Of a stretch of DNA of 64,000 bases, positions 10,204 to 21,487 are shown piece by piece. Made by a program: the position numbers and the translations under genes. The notes under the pieces were generated by a model, which worked only from the letters and a program-made list of their open reading frames with translations, was not told where the DNA came from and searched no databases. Source of the DNA: Anodontia alba (Eukaryota > Mollusca > Bivalvia > Lucinida > Lucinidae); the NCBI GenBank assembly GCA_964016985.1, contig OZ024830.1, positions 74,989,763 through 75,053,762 of the forward strand, written 5' to 3'. Position 1 is the stretch's first letter. Each line of letters opens with the position of its first letter.

Positions 10204-12341
10204 ATTATACTCCCGGCATACAAAGTATGTCGAGGGGTATATAGTTTTCGTCTTTCTGTCTGTTCGTCCATCTGTCTGTGCATGCATGTGTGCATCCATA
10301 CGAATGTTAACATGTTGCATCAAAGTTTGCGTGAAGTTTTTTCCTTTTGCATATATTTTTGAAAGCTTACACTTTAGGATGTTGATGTGTGGTTAGTGTT
10401 ACTACTAGATAATTACGGAATAGGTGACATCATTCTGCTGATGCTACTGACCCAAGGTCAAGGTCACGGACATAGAAAATAGTGTGATGTTTATGTCAAA
10501 ATTTTTTGTGAAGTTTTTGTCTTTTGCTTGTATTTCTAAAAGCTTTGACTTAAGGTTATTAATGTGTATATAGGTGTATAGTTTTCGTCCTTTCCATTAG
10601 TCCCTTCGTCTGTCCGTCTGTGTCCTTCTGTCTGTCCCGTACATAACACTTTTGGTTTCCTTGTGATATCTTTTGAAAGGATTGGAGTATTGAATTGAAA
10701 TTTTATACACAGGTATATAATCATAAAGTTCGATTTAGGGTAAAATCCACCAATTATTTTTGGGAGTAATGGCCCTTTGCAACTTTGAAAAATTTTCAAC
10801 TTTGAAAAATGGTTTCCGTGTGCTATCTTTTGAAAGGATTGGTGTATTGGATTGAAATTTTGTACACAGGTCATAAAATGTAGGTCAAGTTTGATTAAGA
10901 GTAAAATCCGGCTATTATTTTGGGAGTTATGGCCCTTTTTCAGCTTTGACAAATTGTTTCCGTTCCATAACTTTTGAAAAGATTAATGTATTGGATTTAT
11001 ATTTTATACACAAACATATAATTATAAAATATAGGTCAAGTTCATTTAGGGTAAAATCGACCAATTATGTTGAAAAATAGTTGAAAAATGGTTTCTGTTC
11101 GATATCTTTTGAAAACATAAGTATATTGGATTCAAATTTTATACACAGGTATATAATAATAAAATGTAGGTCAAGTACCATTTAGGGTAAAATTCAAAAA
11201 TTATTTTTGGAGTTATGGCCCTTTTTCAGATTTGAAAAATGGTTTCCATTCCATAACATTTGAAAAGATCAGTGAATTGGATTCATATTTTATACACAAG
11301 CATATAATTATAAAATATAGGTCAAGTTTGATTAAGGGTAACATCCATCAATTATTTTTGGAGTAACGGCCCTTTATCAACATTGTAAAATAGTTGAAAA
11401 ATGGTTTCTGTTCGATATCTTTTGAAAAGACCAGTGTATTGGATTCAAATTTTATACACAGTATATAATCATAAAATGTAGGTTAAGTACGATTTAGGGT
11501 AAAATCCACCAATTATTTTTGGAGTTATGGCCCTTCTTCAGCTTTGAAAAATGGATTCCGTTCCATAACATTTGAAAAGATTAGTGAATTGGATTCATAT
11601 TTTATACACAAGCATATAATTATAAAATATAGGTCAAATTTGATTTAGGGTAACATCCATCAATTATTTTTGGAGTTACGGCCTTTATCAATGTTGTAAA
11701 ATAGTTGAAAAATGGTTTCCGTTCAATATCTTTTGAAAAGATTAGTATATTGGATTCAAATTTTATACACAGGTATATAATCATAAAATGTATGTCAAGT
11801 TGGATTTAGGGTAAAATCCATCAATTATTTTTGGAGTTATGGCCCTTTTTCAACTTTGAAAAATGGTTTCTGTTCCATAACATTTGAAAAGATTAGTGAA
11901 TTGGATTCATATTTTACACACAAGCATATAATTATAAAATATAGGTCAAGTTTGAGTTAGGGTAAAATCCACCAATTATTTTGGAGTTACGGTCCTTTAT
12001 CAATATTGAAAAATAGTTGAAAAATGGTTTCCGTTCCATAACTTTTGTAAAGATTAGTGAATTGGATTCATATTTTATACATAAGCATATAATTATAAAA
12101 TATGGGTCAGTTTTGATTTTGGGTAAAATCCACCAGTTATATTTGGAGCTACAGCCCCTTTTCAACATTGAAAATAGTTTCAATTTGATATCTTTTGAAA
12201 ACATTAGTGTATTGAATTCAAATTTAACACACAGGTATATAATCATAAAATAGAGGTCAAGTTCCAAGTAGGGTAAAATCAACCTATTATTATGGGAGTT
12301 ATGGCCCTTTTTTACCTTCCAAAGATGTTTTCCTTCTGATA
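10204..12341 (+). mobile_element. Hairpin-capped tandem-repeat element H3
   Basis: Head hairpin at 10207-10240 (ATAC...GTAT arms, GCATAC/GTATG inner stem), then TCTGTCTG-rich sequence, a second CTGTCCGTCTG stretch near 10610, and about ten units of 150-165 bp (10660-12340) with TTTTGAAAAGATTAGTG and TTTATACACA. Two unit types (Ttc-GATATC and Ttc-CATAAC) mostly alternate, giving a dimeric period near 310 bp. The 3' end is not evident; the next hairpin-capped element starts directly after it. Non-coding. Confidence 0.7.
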
Positions 12342-14432
12342 TTTATGTCCCTCCACCATGGGAGGGAGGGGGGACATATTGTTTTTAGTGCGGATCCTGT
12401 CTGTGTCCGCGTAGACACTTGTCTGCACTCTATCTCTTATTGAATGGACAGATTTTGGCCAAACTTACATAAATATATCATTGGGAAGGGGAAAAATGCT
12501 GATTAGATTTTGGTGACCTTGACCCCATTTTCTGGGGTGGTTGGGTGTGGCAAAGGTGACGGGTATCTTACATCACCAGGGCGTCCAACTGATATTGGCC
12601 TCCAGTGGGGCAAGGCCTGATATCCTTTTAGCAGGCAAGGGTAGAGAGGGAATGTTTTTATTTCTTCTGTTTCTTCACTTTCATTCCTGTTCCTCTTTCT
12701 TCCCTGACCCTCTCTTTCATCATCTCCTCTACTTTCTCTTCTATATCTTTTCTCCCATTCTCTGGGAGATGACACAAAATGACCCACAAGGGTTGACGTG
12801 TCGTTAAACCCCAACACAATCAATGACCCCCTTTTCAAGGTCACAGGATGGCTTAGATCATTGAAAAATTGGGCGTAGCCTCTTGTCAGCACTCTATCTC
12901 CTTATTAAATGGACAAATTTAAGCCAAACTTACAAAAGTATCTCATTGGAAGGGGAAAAAATGCTGTTTTGATTTTGGTGACCTTGACCCCATTTTCAAG
13001 GTCAGAGGAGGGCTTAGATCGTTGAACAATGGGGTGTAGCCTCTTGTCTGCACACTTTCTCCTTATTGAATGGACAAATTTTAGCCAAACCTACACAGAT
13101 ATATTATTGGGAGGAGGAAAAATGCTGATTAGATTTTGGTGACCTTGACCCTATTTTCAAGGTCACAGGATGGCTTAGCTTGTTGGAAAGTGGTTTGTCT
13201 GCATCCTGTCTCTTGAAGGAATAAATAGATTTTAACCAAACTTGCACATCTACATTACTGGGTCATGTAAAAGAACTGATTAGATTTTTGTGACCTTGAC
13301 CCCATTTTCAAGGTCACAGGAGGGCTTAGATTGTTTTAAAATGGCTTGTCCACACCCTATCTCTTGTAGAAATAAATAGACTTTGACCAAAGTTGCACAT
13401 GTACAATACTGGGACATGTAAAAGAACTAGTCAGATTTTGGTGACCTTGACCCCATTTTCAAGGTCACAGGAGGGCTTAGATTTGTTGGAAAATGGTTTG
13501 TATGCACCCTATCTCTTGAATGAATCAATGGATTTTGACCAAACTTGTACAGCTATATTGTTGAGACATCCCATTTTCAAGGTCACAGGAGGGCTTAGAT
13601 TTGTTGGAAAATGGTTTGTATGCACCCTATCTCTTGAATGAATCAATGGATTTTGACCAAACTTGTACAGCTATATTGTTGAGACATGGAAAAGAACTGA
13701 TTAGATTTTGGTGCCCTTGACCCCATTTTAAAGGTCACATTAAGGCTTTAAATTGTTGGAAAATTGCTTGAATCCACCCTATCTCCTAACCAAACTTGTA
13801 CATCTTAATTGTTGAGACAAGAAAGAACTGATTAGATTTTGATGACCTTGACCCCATTTTCAAGGTCACACTCAGGCTTAGATTGGTGGAAAATGGCATG
13901 TCTGCACCTTGTCTCCTGAAGGAATGAGCAAATTTTGACCAGACTTGCACAGCTATATTTTTGGGACATGCATCAGAACTGATTATATTTTGGTGACCTT
14001 CACCCCCTTTTCAAGCTCAGGCTAGGGCTTTGATTGTTGGTAAATGGCTTGTCTGCACTCTATCTCCTAAAGGAATAGATTGATTTTGACCTAACTTGTA
14101 CATCTATATTGTTGTGACATGGAAAAAAACTGATTAGATTTTGGTCACCTTGTCCCCATTTTCAAGGTCACACTAGGGCTTAGATTGTTGGAAATGGCTT
14201 CTCTGCACTGTATCTCTTGAAGGAATGGATGGATTTTAACTAACCTTGCATAGCCGAATTGTTGTGGCATGGAAAATAACTAATTTTATTTTGGTAACCT
14301 TGACCCTATTTTCAAGGTCACGGGAGGGCTCAGATTGTTGGATAATGGCTTGTCTGCACGCTATCTGCTGAATGAATGGATGGATTTTGGCCAAACTTCC
14401 ACAGCTATATTGTTGAGACAGAGACAAGATCT
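12342..14432 (+). mobile_element. Hairpin-capped tandem-repeat element H4
   Basis: Head hairpin 12345-12377 (ATGTCCC/GGGACAT outer, TCCCTCC/GGAGGGA inner) followed by units of about 150 bp carrying GACCTTGACCCCATTTTCAA and TTTGACCAAACTTG. One block of about 118 bp is duplicated exactly (13459-13571 and 13577-13689), a recent event. A SINE-B sits at 12533. No tail is visible; H5 begins where it stops. Confidence 0.7.
12533..12824 (+). mobile_element. SINE-B copy 1, inside H4
   Basis: About 290-bp element starting GGGGTGGTTGGGTGTGGC and ending TCGTTAAACCCCAACACAAT. The host unit is duplicated around it: GACCCCATTTTC at 12521-12532 and GACCCCCTTTTC at 12825-12836 (11 of 12). The 3' region has a conserved imperfect palindrome (GACAC...GTGTC around CCCACAAGGG). 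No clear pol III B box was found, so the parent RNA is unknown. Confidence 0.8.
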
Positions 14433-16509
14433 GATTATCCCCACGCTTTTTAGAAAAAACGTCGGGGATATTGTTATCGCCTCCGTCCGTCTGTCTGTTC
14501 GTTATGTTATCTCCTCCCAAACCGCTGGACAGAATCCAACCAAATTTGGTGAGTAATAAGGTCAAGGTCATTGTGACCTTATTTTCATGCTTCAATGATT
14601 TTGACTTATATTTTGAAGCCTATTCAGGCTTTTGTGCCCTACTTTTCCTACTATTCCTAATTTTCCCTACTTTTATTTTGTGCTCCTACTTTTACCTACT
14701 TTTTTTCTGAAAAGGCCCTACTATCCTTACTTTTTTAAGTCCAAAAATGTTTGAACTGACCAAAAATTGTAATTTTTTCCTCACTCACTTGGCTCGCTCA
14801 TAGTCAGTAAAAATCAGATCAACTTAATCTGAGCAGCCACATTGCAAAAGTTTAAAAAACATTTTTACTTCAGTTGTAATTCCTTTTTATACCCCGCCAC
14901 ACAATAGTAGCGGGGTATTATGGTTTCACATTGGTGTCTGTGTGTCAGTCTGTCTTTCCATCTGTCCCCCCGACATACATCCATCCGTCCATCCGTTTTT
15001 CGTTTCTGGATGATAACTTGAGTAAACATCAGTGGATTTTCACCAAACTTGGTATGTGCATTGATATTGTGTAGATCTGGTTTGGGATTGCTAATGGGCA
15101 AATTTTGTTAAATGTTTACAGAGTTATCTGCCCAAGACATGCCCATATTTTTGTTTCCGGACTATAACTTGAGTAAATAACAAGGGATTTTTACCAAACT
15201 TGCTGTATGCATTGACATTAAGGAGATCTGGTTTGGGATTGCTAATGGGCAAATTTCGTCAAATTTTTACAGAGTTATCTGCATGAGACACGCCCATATT
15301 TTCGTTTCCAGATGATACAGTACAGCTCGGGTGGTTTTTCAAAATCCCCCCCACCCCCCCGAGCCGGTGTGGAGTGGATTCGGGTGGAAAGGATTAAATT
15401 TTAGTATCCCACGGTGGTTTCACCCGGGCCGGTGGATCCACTGTGTTCCTGTGGTAAAATTCGCCTGATAAAATTACTTTCGAACAGGTAAAATTCGATG
15501 TGATTATGACAGGAAATTGAAACAGCCGCGGGGGTCACGCGGTGTTTCCGCAATGAAGTGAGAAAGCTGTTTCCAAAGGGGCTTGGCTAAAGCCAGTAGT
15601 ACTTTTTAGGCATGCACGGTTGAATAGGACCAAACTGCCGACCTGATCAAATCAGCCTTTTCAACTCATTATAATGTGACAGCAATTAACGAATTTTGAT
15701 TGTAAGCATTCCCATTCACCATGAGCGTACAGAATTGTTGGTATCTGCGTACACAAATCGTACCGCAAATTGGATGCATAAATTCCAATATTCGTACGTC
15801 CTGCTTGAGTCAGTTTTCGCTCATCAGCATCCTTTTGAATAATAATAAAGCATCGAAACACTGTGATCGCCTGACGGACAATAACGAATGCGAATGGCCA
15901 ATGCATAGAAAAGGGTGAGTTTTCCAAATTGCCACTTTCCGCTCCCCCAAAATCAGGTTTATTCCCTTGTTCTCTTGAAATATTAACCAATGCTGCCCTG
16001 TTCCTTGAAATATATTTGGGTGTTCCATTGGTCCATAGAAAACCCCGGTAGCCCCATTCACTGTTCGAGCAGGTAACATGGGCCGCAACAAAGCTCCATA
16101 TGAAAAAGTATTGGATTCTGCGGCTTAGTTTGGTCCGGCCAACAAGTGGGCACGGCATGGTCATTTTTACTTAATGCGCCATAAAAAAACAAAACAGACA
16201 CTCAAAAATCACAAAGAGAATCAAGCATCTGCCTCGAATCCAAGAATTACGTATTTATGTTTGGTATTTCTGTAACTGCCTTTTCCCATGCAACAGCCGC
16301 ACACGCTAAATATAAATGACATACTGTGGTAAAAGACCGGGAAATTCTCACTCGCGTGCAGCAACCTCACGTGTCAATATAAATTTACTTAAAGGGGCGC
16401 TTCTGCTATCAAAGAGACATTGAATCAATGAGACAGCCCAAGCAAAAAATGGTGTCTGTCATACAAAAAACACACGTAGCAAACAAGGGGCCACAGAAGT
16501 TAATGACAA

Positions 16510-16672
16510 TTCAAATGAGTGAGTGAGTTTTTTAACGTCCCACTAATAGCTAGTTCATACAGAGGTGTGGACCTTGGTTTAAAGTCCCATATGAAAGAAG
16601 CCTGGGATCGAACTCATGACCCCTGGGTGACAAGGTGCGTAGCTTTACCACTACACCACCGAGGCACCCTTT
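16510..16672 (-). mobile_element. tRNA-derived SINE, type D
   Basis: On the minus strand it begins GGTGCCTCGGTGGTGTAG, an A-box-like start, with B box GAGTTCGATCCC near 16605-16616, then a short body ending in AACTCACTCACTCATT. About 160 bp. Distinct in body from SINE-A. Confidence 0.7.
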
Positions 16673-17515
16673 CCCAATATTTCAACCTGTTAAATATCTA
16701 ATAAAAGGGCTGCAGACATTTCACCATGCCCCACTACTGCACTTACATCAAAAGGTACCATAACTTTGTTAATAAATTAATTAAGTTTCAAGAAAATATC
16801 GCAATTTCCCAAACAGTTTTCAAGTTACAGAGCGGACACAAATATATTACAGAAATCACTAAAATAGTTTTGGTGTTCAAAGGGCCATAACTCCAAAAGT
16901 AGGCTCTATCGTCAAAGTATATGAAAGAAAAGAAGGGCAGTTGTCAGTTTCAGCTGTAATAGCTTATGAATAAGCCCGCACGGAAAAGTGTGCGGGCTCG
17001 ATGAATAGTATTGACTGGGCAGTTTAACTCCAGTTCAAACAAAAATTACGTCGGTACAAAGTTCTCATGTCTGAAGTATGATTTACAATGTACGAACTTT
17101 GAACCGGATAAAACCTACAATACTACCCGGCAAAGGTTAGTCTGTGCATCGACCCACTAGATAAAGCAAGCTTCTTGCATACTGTACGATCAGCAAAGGG
17201 CCTGAACAGAATGTGCTGTTGCAGTCGCACTGTTTATTCCGCTTTGGACAGCCCGGCTATCAATGGTAAATACGATCAGCGAATGCTCTTATCAGAATGT
17301 GCAGGCGCGTACTGACCCGAGTCTTCGCTCGTCGCACAAGACGTTTTTTTACACCCAGTAATCATAGGGGGTACTTACGATTAGCGAAGGCTCTGATCAG
17401 ACTACTGAGATCTGCTGATGTGCAGTTTCAGAGTGTGCAGGCTGATCCGTCTGTTCGTACAAGTTTTATTGTAGCTTTTGCCATGCACAGACTCATGCGC
17501 GATTTGTTTGTGCAA

Positions 17516-17712
17516 ACCTTAACGCTAAGCACCCTGGGTACAATTTTCAGCAGACGACATTTTGAAATATTTTTCTCATTCTTCCAAGAGAACATAATTT
17601 GCACTTCATGCAAACTGTCTCCACTGCATGAAACGTCAAATCCTGTTTTCTTGGTAATGAAAAGAAAAAAAAAAAAGATAACAAATTCAATCTGTCGTCT
17701 GCTGAATTAGCC
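17516..17712. repeat. Foldback repeat, family N fragment
   Basis: CGCTAAGCACCCTGGGTA, AGCAGACGACATTTT and CTGCTGAATTAGCCCAG bracket a short palindrome (AATTTGCACTTCATGC / GCATGAAACG). Same family as 30327. It overlaps the first copy of a 95-bp direct repeat. Confidence 0.5.
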
Positions 17713-18063
17713 CAGAAGACGCTTTCCCACCGATGCGCTAGATTTATACAATGCGTCTCTTTTACTCGTTAAACAAGAGGCCCACGGGCCACGGGCCGCT
17801 CACCTGGGTGACATAGCCACTGCAGATATGCAGATGTTATGCAACATTTTTCCAATGCTGTCATCGCAACTCATTTATAGCAGTTCTTTATTTTGAAGAA
17901 GAAGATATATGGCATGCCAGTGAATTGAGAGTGATCATTTGAACAAACTCTAAATGGCAGCCAGCTTCAACAAATTCAATCTGTTGTCTGCTGAATTAGC
18001 CCAGAAGACGCTTTCCCGCTGATGCGCTAGGTTTATACAATGCGTCTCTTTTTACTCGTTAAA
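17680..18063. repeat. 95-bp direct repeats around a 190-bp spacer
   Basis: 17680-17772 and 17966-18062 match with few differences (AACAAATTCAATCTG ... GCGTCTCTTTT). The spacer starts with GGCCCACGGGCCACGGGCC. Possibly a local duplication or gene conversion; repeats are too short to call an LTR element. Confidence 0.6.
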
Positions 18064-18353
18064 TAAATTACGGTCTTGGTTTTGCATATCGCATATATTG
18101 AAGCCACAAAAACAGAACACTTTACATGGAAACGAAAGTTCTGAAAATTGCTGTATAAGCCAATAAATATAATGTTATTAATGTATTATACTGTAAGAGA
18201 ATAATGTAACAAAGTATTCATTTGCACCCTGATAAATGCGGGGTAAGGTACTCACACTGCAGGTTTTACTGATTTAAGGGAGCTAACTATAACTGACTTA
18301 AAAGGGAGTTAACTGCAATTGCTTTACGCGTCTGATCTGTGCGAAATGGAATG

Positions 18354-18646
18354 TTTGTTTGTTTGTGTTGAGGTTTTACGGCCCAGTCAACCCAATGGGG
18401 TCATGTCGAGTGCGGTCAGTTTACCTAACCACACGTTTACTGGGCAAGCTTAGTCCTCTAAGTGGTTAACCAGTATTGCGTACATTCTTTCGCCAGAAAC
18501 TGACAATTGCCCTTCTTGAATCAACGGAAGGGAGAGAATGACCGTAGACAATATTTCATGATCAATCTCCACGAAAGAATGTTGCCGACCTCGGCGGGGA
18601 TTGAACCCGTGACCTCCTGGTCTCCAGTGGGACAGAGCATCTTAGT
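18354..18646 (-). mobile_element. SINE-A, minus strand
   Basis: Reads tail to head on the plus strand (GTTTGTTTGTGTTGAGG ... GACCTCGGCGGGGATTGAACCC). An imperfect duplication, GCGAAATGGAATG at 18341 and GCAAAATGGGATG at 18647, flanks it. The extreme 5' end of the tRNA-like head is altered. Confidence 0.8.
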
Positions 18647-18712
18647 GCAAAATGGGATGGGGAAGAGCATTTTTTATGAATCGCGCCAATACAGAGTGGG
18701 GCATGCTTATAC

Positions 18713-18890
18713 AATAAGTGGTTAACTAGTACACTGAACTCCCTTCTACAAGAAACTTGTAACTGCCAATCTTGAAGCAGTGGAAGGAGAGAAATGACCA
18801 TAGCAAATACATGTGTTTCATGATAAATCGCTCAATCTGTGAGGATCGAATGCACAATCCTGACCATCGGAGATTAATGCGTCCGCCTAC
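18713..18890 (-). mobile_element. SINE-A, eroded fragment
   Basis: AGTGGTTAACTAGTA, AGAAACTTGTAACTGCC, GAGAGAAATGACCATAG and GGATCGAATGCACAAT correspond in order to the SINE-A body and B box on the minus strand, heavily mutated and lacking the tail. Confidence 0.6.
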
Positions 18891-19047
18891 GTGACATTAC
18901 TCGTATTTTTTTTTCCGGGACGATGCTCGTTGGTCTCCAAATAAAAGCCTCTAAGATAGCAGAAGCGCCCCTTTAAGTGCCCGGGTACAAGGTAAGAAAT
19001 AAACAAACAGAAATACGTTATTTTTTATTTCTTGTTTTATTCATTAA

Positions 19048-19048
19048 T

Positions 19049-19083
<35 letters not shown>
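19048..19083. repeat. Poly(T) tract
   Basis: An uninterrupted run of more than 30 T follows TTTATTTCTTGTTTTATTC, inside the TA-flanked element. Possibly a retroposon tail on the minus strand, but no body is recognised. Confidence 0.9.
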
Positions 19084-19086
<3 letters not shown>

Positions 19087-21259
19087 CTCTAGGTAAAAAT
19101 ATTTCTGTATTTATTCCGCGACAAATCAGCCAAATGATGCTTAAGCAAAATAAAGGTTCCGATTTCCTCCCCATGCAATCTCGGAAAAATTCGGAGCTGT
19201 CAATCATTCTGACGTCACTAATCTTTCATTGCGAGCTCGCTAGGATAAACTTTTGCCCACCGCGGAGTTCTACAGGTAAGTGGGTGGTTTTGCGGAGGGA
19301 ACTCGGCGGAAACGCGGTGGACGAAAAATTTGTCGCTGTGGGAATTGGAGTGGGGTATCAGGAAGATCAGCGGTGGGCTGAAAAATCAACCCCACCGATT
19401 TGGGGGGGGGGGGATTTTGAAAAACCACCTGAGCTGTACTGTAACTTTGAGTAAATAACAAAGGATTTTCACCAAACTTGCTGTATGCATTGACATTAAG
19501 GAGCTCTTGTTTGGGATTGCTAATGGGCAAATTTCGTCAAATTTTTACGGAGTTATCTGCCTGAGACATGCCCATATTTTCGTTTCCGGACAATAACTTT
19601 AGTAAATAACAAGGGATTTTAACCAAACTTGCTATATGTATTGACATTAAGGAGATCTGGTTTGGAGTTGCTAATGGGCAAATTTCCTCAAATTTTTATG
19701 GAGTTATCTGCCTGAGACACGCCCATATTTTCATTTCTGGATGATAACTTGAGTAAATAACAAAGCCTTTTAACCAAACTTGCTATATGCATTGATATTA
19801 TCAAAATCTTGTTTAGGATTGTTATCTGTCCCTCCGTCATTTTCTTTCCAGACATTTTGGCAACTATAACTTGAATACATAAACAAATGATTGCTATGGC
19901 GGGGTATTATGTTTGCGAAGCTTTTATTTGGAACATTTATTTTGGTATTTCATTTCCATGGTAGTGCAGTGTTTTTGTTCAGAGAAAATTTTGTTTGCTA
20001 ATTATATCTTTTTCTAAGTCTGTAAACACTCAGAACATCCCTACTATCCCTACTTTTCATGATAGAAATTCCTAATTTCTCCCTACTTTTTCAAAATTTT
20101 GAGCCCTACTTTATTCCTACTTTTTCAATGGAGATCACATGAAAGCCTGCCTATTTCATGGATTAATGCCTCAATATAAAGTAGTATGTTGCAGTTTGTT
20201 TATACAAACAACTTCTTTAAGAAGGATTGGCATCAGTCATATTAATCACATTAACATTCAGTGTAATAAGGTCAAAGTCATTGTGATCATATTTTCATCC
20301 TCCAGCGATTTTGCCTTATATCATGAAGACTATTTCATGGATTAATGTGATACTTGGAATATTGGTTCTGTGTGACACCACAATTGACAGCATAACAAAT
20401 GTAGGTCACCTTGACCTATATTCCATGGTCCAGTAATTTTGCCGCAGGTCTTGAATGTTAAATGATGTATGAATATCATTATTTGGGATTATGAATTAGT
20501 TTTGATCCAACAGTTGACCTAAAAGTAAATGTAGGTCACTGTGACCTATATTTCATGGTCCAGTGATTTTATGTTACATCTTGAAGACAATTTGATGTAT
20601 TACTATCATATTTTGGGATTATGTGACCTATATTTGATAGCCCTGTGATTTTGTCTTATATCTCTGACTGTTTGATACCTAAATGTCATATTTACATATA
20701 ATGACACAGTGTGACCCAAACTTTCACCTCAAAGTAAATATAAATCAGTATGACCTATATTTCATGGTCTAGTGATTTTGCTTTATATCTTTTAGATTAT
20801 TTAATGGATTAACATCGTAGTTGGTATAATGCATCAGTAGTGTGACCATCAGATTAATTTCTCAAGTATATGTAGGCCAGTGACCTATATTTTATGGCCA
20901 AGGAAATTTGCTTCATGTCTTGAAGACTAGTTACTCCAGGAAAGTTGTACTTGGGATGATAGATCATTGTCACTCAGAGACTGACATTGTAAACTATTTC
21001 TTGCCTTATATCATTGTCATTAATTTTAAAATATTTTATAATTAAGAAATGGCGCTGGCAGGGGTATTCTTGACCCTCTGGGCACTTGCTCTAGTTTGTT
21101 TCTATGGGTCACAGGCAAGTCTAGGCCATCACTTTTTGCAATCAATGCACATCAAATATTTTCATTATTTCTCAAGAAAATGGGGCTTGATTAAGGGCTG
21201 CTTCATATGAGATGCCAAGGCTTATCTTATGAGAAAAACAACAAAATCTTTCGAGTCTG

Positions 21260-21395
21260 CCATATTACTTGAACAGACAGGCAAACAGTGCAGACCTGAT
21301 CAGATGCCACAGATCCTGATCAGAAGCCACATTTCTTTGCATCTGATCTGGATCTGCACCATTTACTCAAACTGGTCTTTACCTTAAATATTGGT
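21260..21395. repeat. Foldback repeat, family Q, copy 2
   Basis: GAACAGACAGGCAAACAGTG opens a palindrome whose right arm is GCATCTGATCTGGATCTGC; ends near ACCTTAAATATTGG. A duplicated GATGCCACAGATC motif widens the loop. Confidence 0.55.
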
Positions 21396-21487
21396 ACTCC
21401 CTTAACCCATTTATGTGGGGTGAACTCTTGTACCACAATTCTTTGGCCCTGTCTATTTCTGATAGCAGGGTGTCTGGTTAGTTTTTA

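Larger units (their letters stand above)
16388..18977. mobile_element. Inner TIR element with 23-bp perfect termini
   Basis: Positions 16388-16410 and 18955-18977 are exact inverted repeats (CTTAAAGGGGCGCTTCTGC...). It lies wholly inside the TA-flanked element. No convincing target duplication is visible, so the family is unassigned. The interior holds SINE copies, palindromic debris and a 95-bp direct repeat. Confidence 0.6.
15318..19441. mobile_element. TA-flanked 4.1-kb TIR element (Tc1/mariner-like ends)
   Basis: Begins CAGTACAGCTCGGGTGG and ends with the inverse carrying one difference; the TIRs run about 34 bp into a C/G tract. TA at 15316-15317 and 19442-19443 is the target duplication, and the empty site GATGATAACTTGAG matches other H6 units. 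CAGT termini with TA duplication suggest the Tc1/mariner superfamily. No DDE transposase was recognised in its 4,124 bp. A second TIR element and several SINEs occupy its middle. Confidence 0.8.
14889..19907 (+). mobile_element. Hairpin-capped element H6, split
   Basis: Starts ATACCCCGCC with a hairpin to 14922 and ends GGCGGGGTAT at 19898-19907, the exact inverse. Between them are CATCCATCCGTCC and units of about 155-165 bp (GATAACTTGAGTAAATAAC, TTTCACCAAACTTG, GAGTTATCTGCC) at 15000-15316 and 19442-19890. A 4.1-kb TIR element interrupts one unit. A degraded relative lies at 27362. Confidence 0.75.
14625..20148. mobile_element. hAT-like TIR element with CCTACTTTTT repeats
   Basis: Flanked by GCCTATT at 14618-14624 and 20149-20155 (an eighth base differs, C versus T). 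Termini AGGCTTTTGTG and CATGAAAGCCT are inverted. Subterminal CCTACTTTTT motifs repeat near both ends (14637-14740 and 20040-20130). Removing it restores an H5 unit. Short TIRs and a 7-8-bp duplication suggest hAT; no transposase is seen. Only about 0.5 kb is the element itself; the rest is a nested insertion. Confidence 0.6.
14433..21105 (+). mobile_element. Hairpin-capped element H5, split by a large insertion
   Basis: Head hairpin near 14434-14470 (ATCCCC...GGGGAT), CTCCGTCCGTCTGTCTG and the first tandem unit lead up to 14617. The array resumes at 20149 (TTTCATGGATTAATG) and runs to about 21050 with units containing GTGACCTATATTTCATGG, ending near TTGACCCTCTGGGCACTTG. About 5.5 kb of nested elements separate the parts. 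The tail boundary is approximate. Confidence 0.65.

Noticed and set aside
15661..16164. 167-aa minus-strand ORF inside the TA-flanked element, with an overlapping 93-aa frame
   Set aside because: No domain, no transposase motif and no splice support recognised; overlapping frames are equally open, so I did not list it as a gene. A protein search would settle it.
17680..18063. Solo LTR or short LTR retrotransposon
   Set aside because: No TG...CA ends, primer-binding site, polypurine tract or coding sequence.
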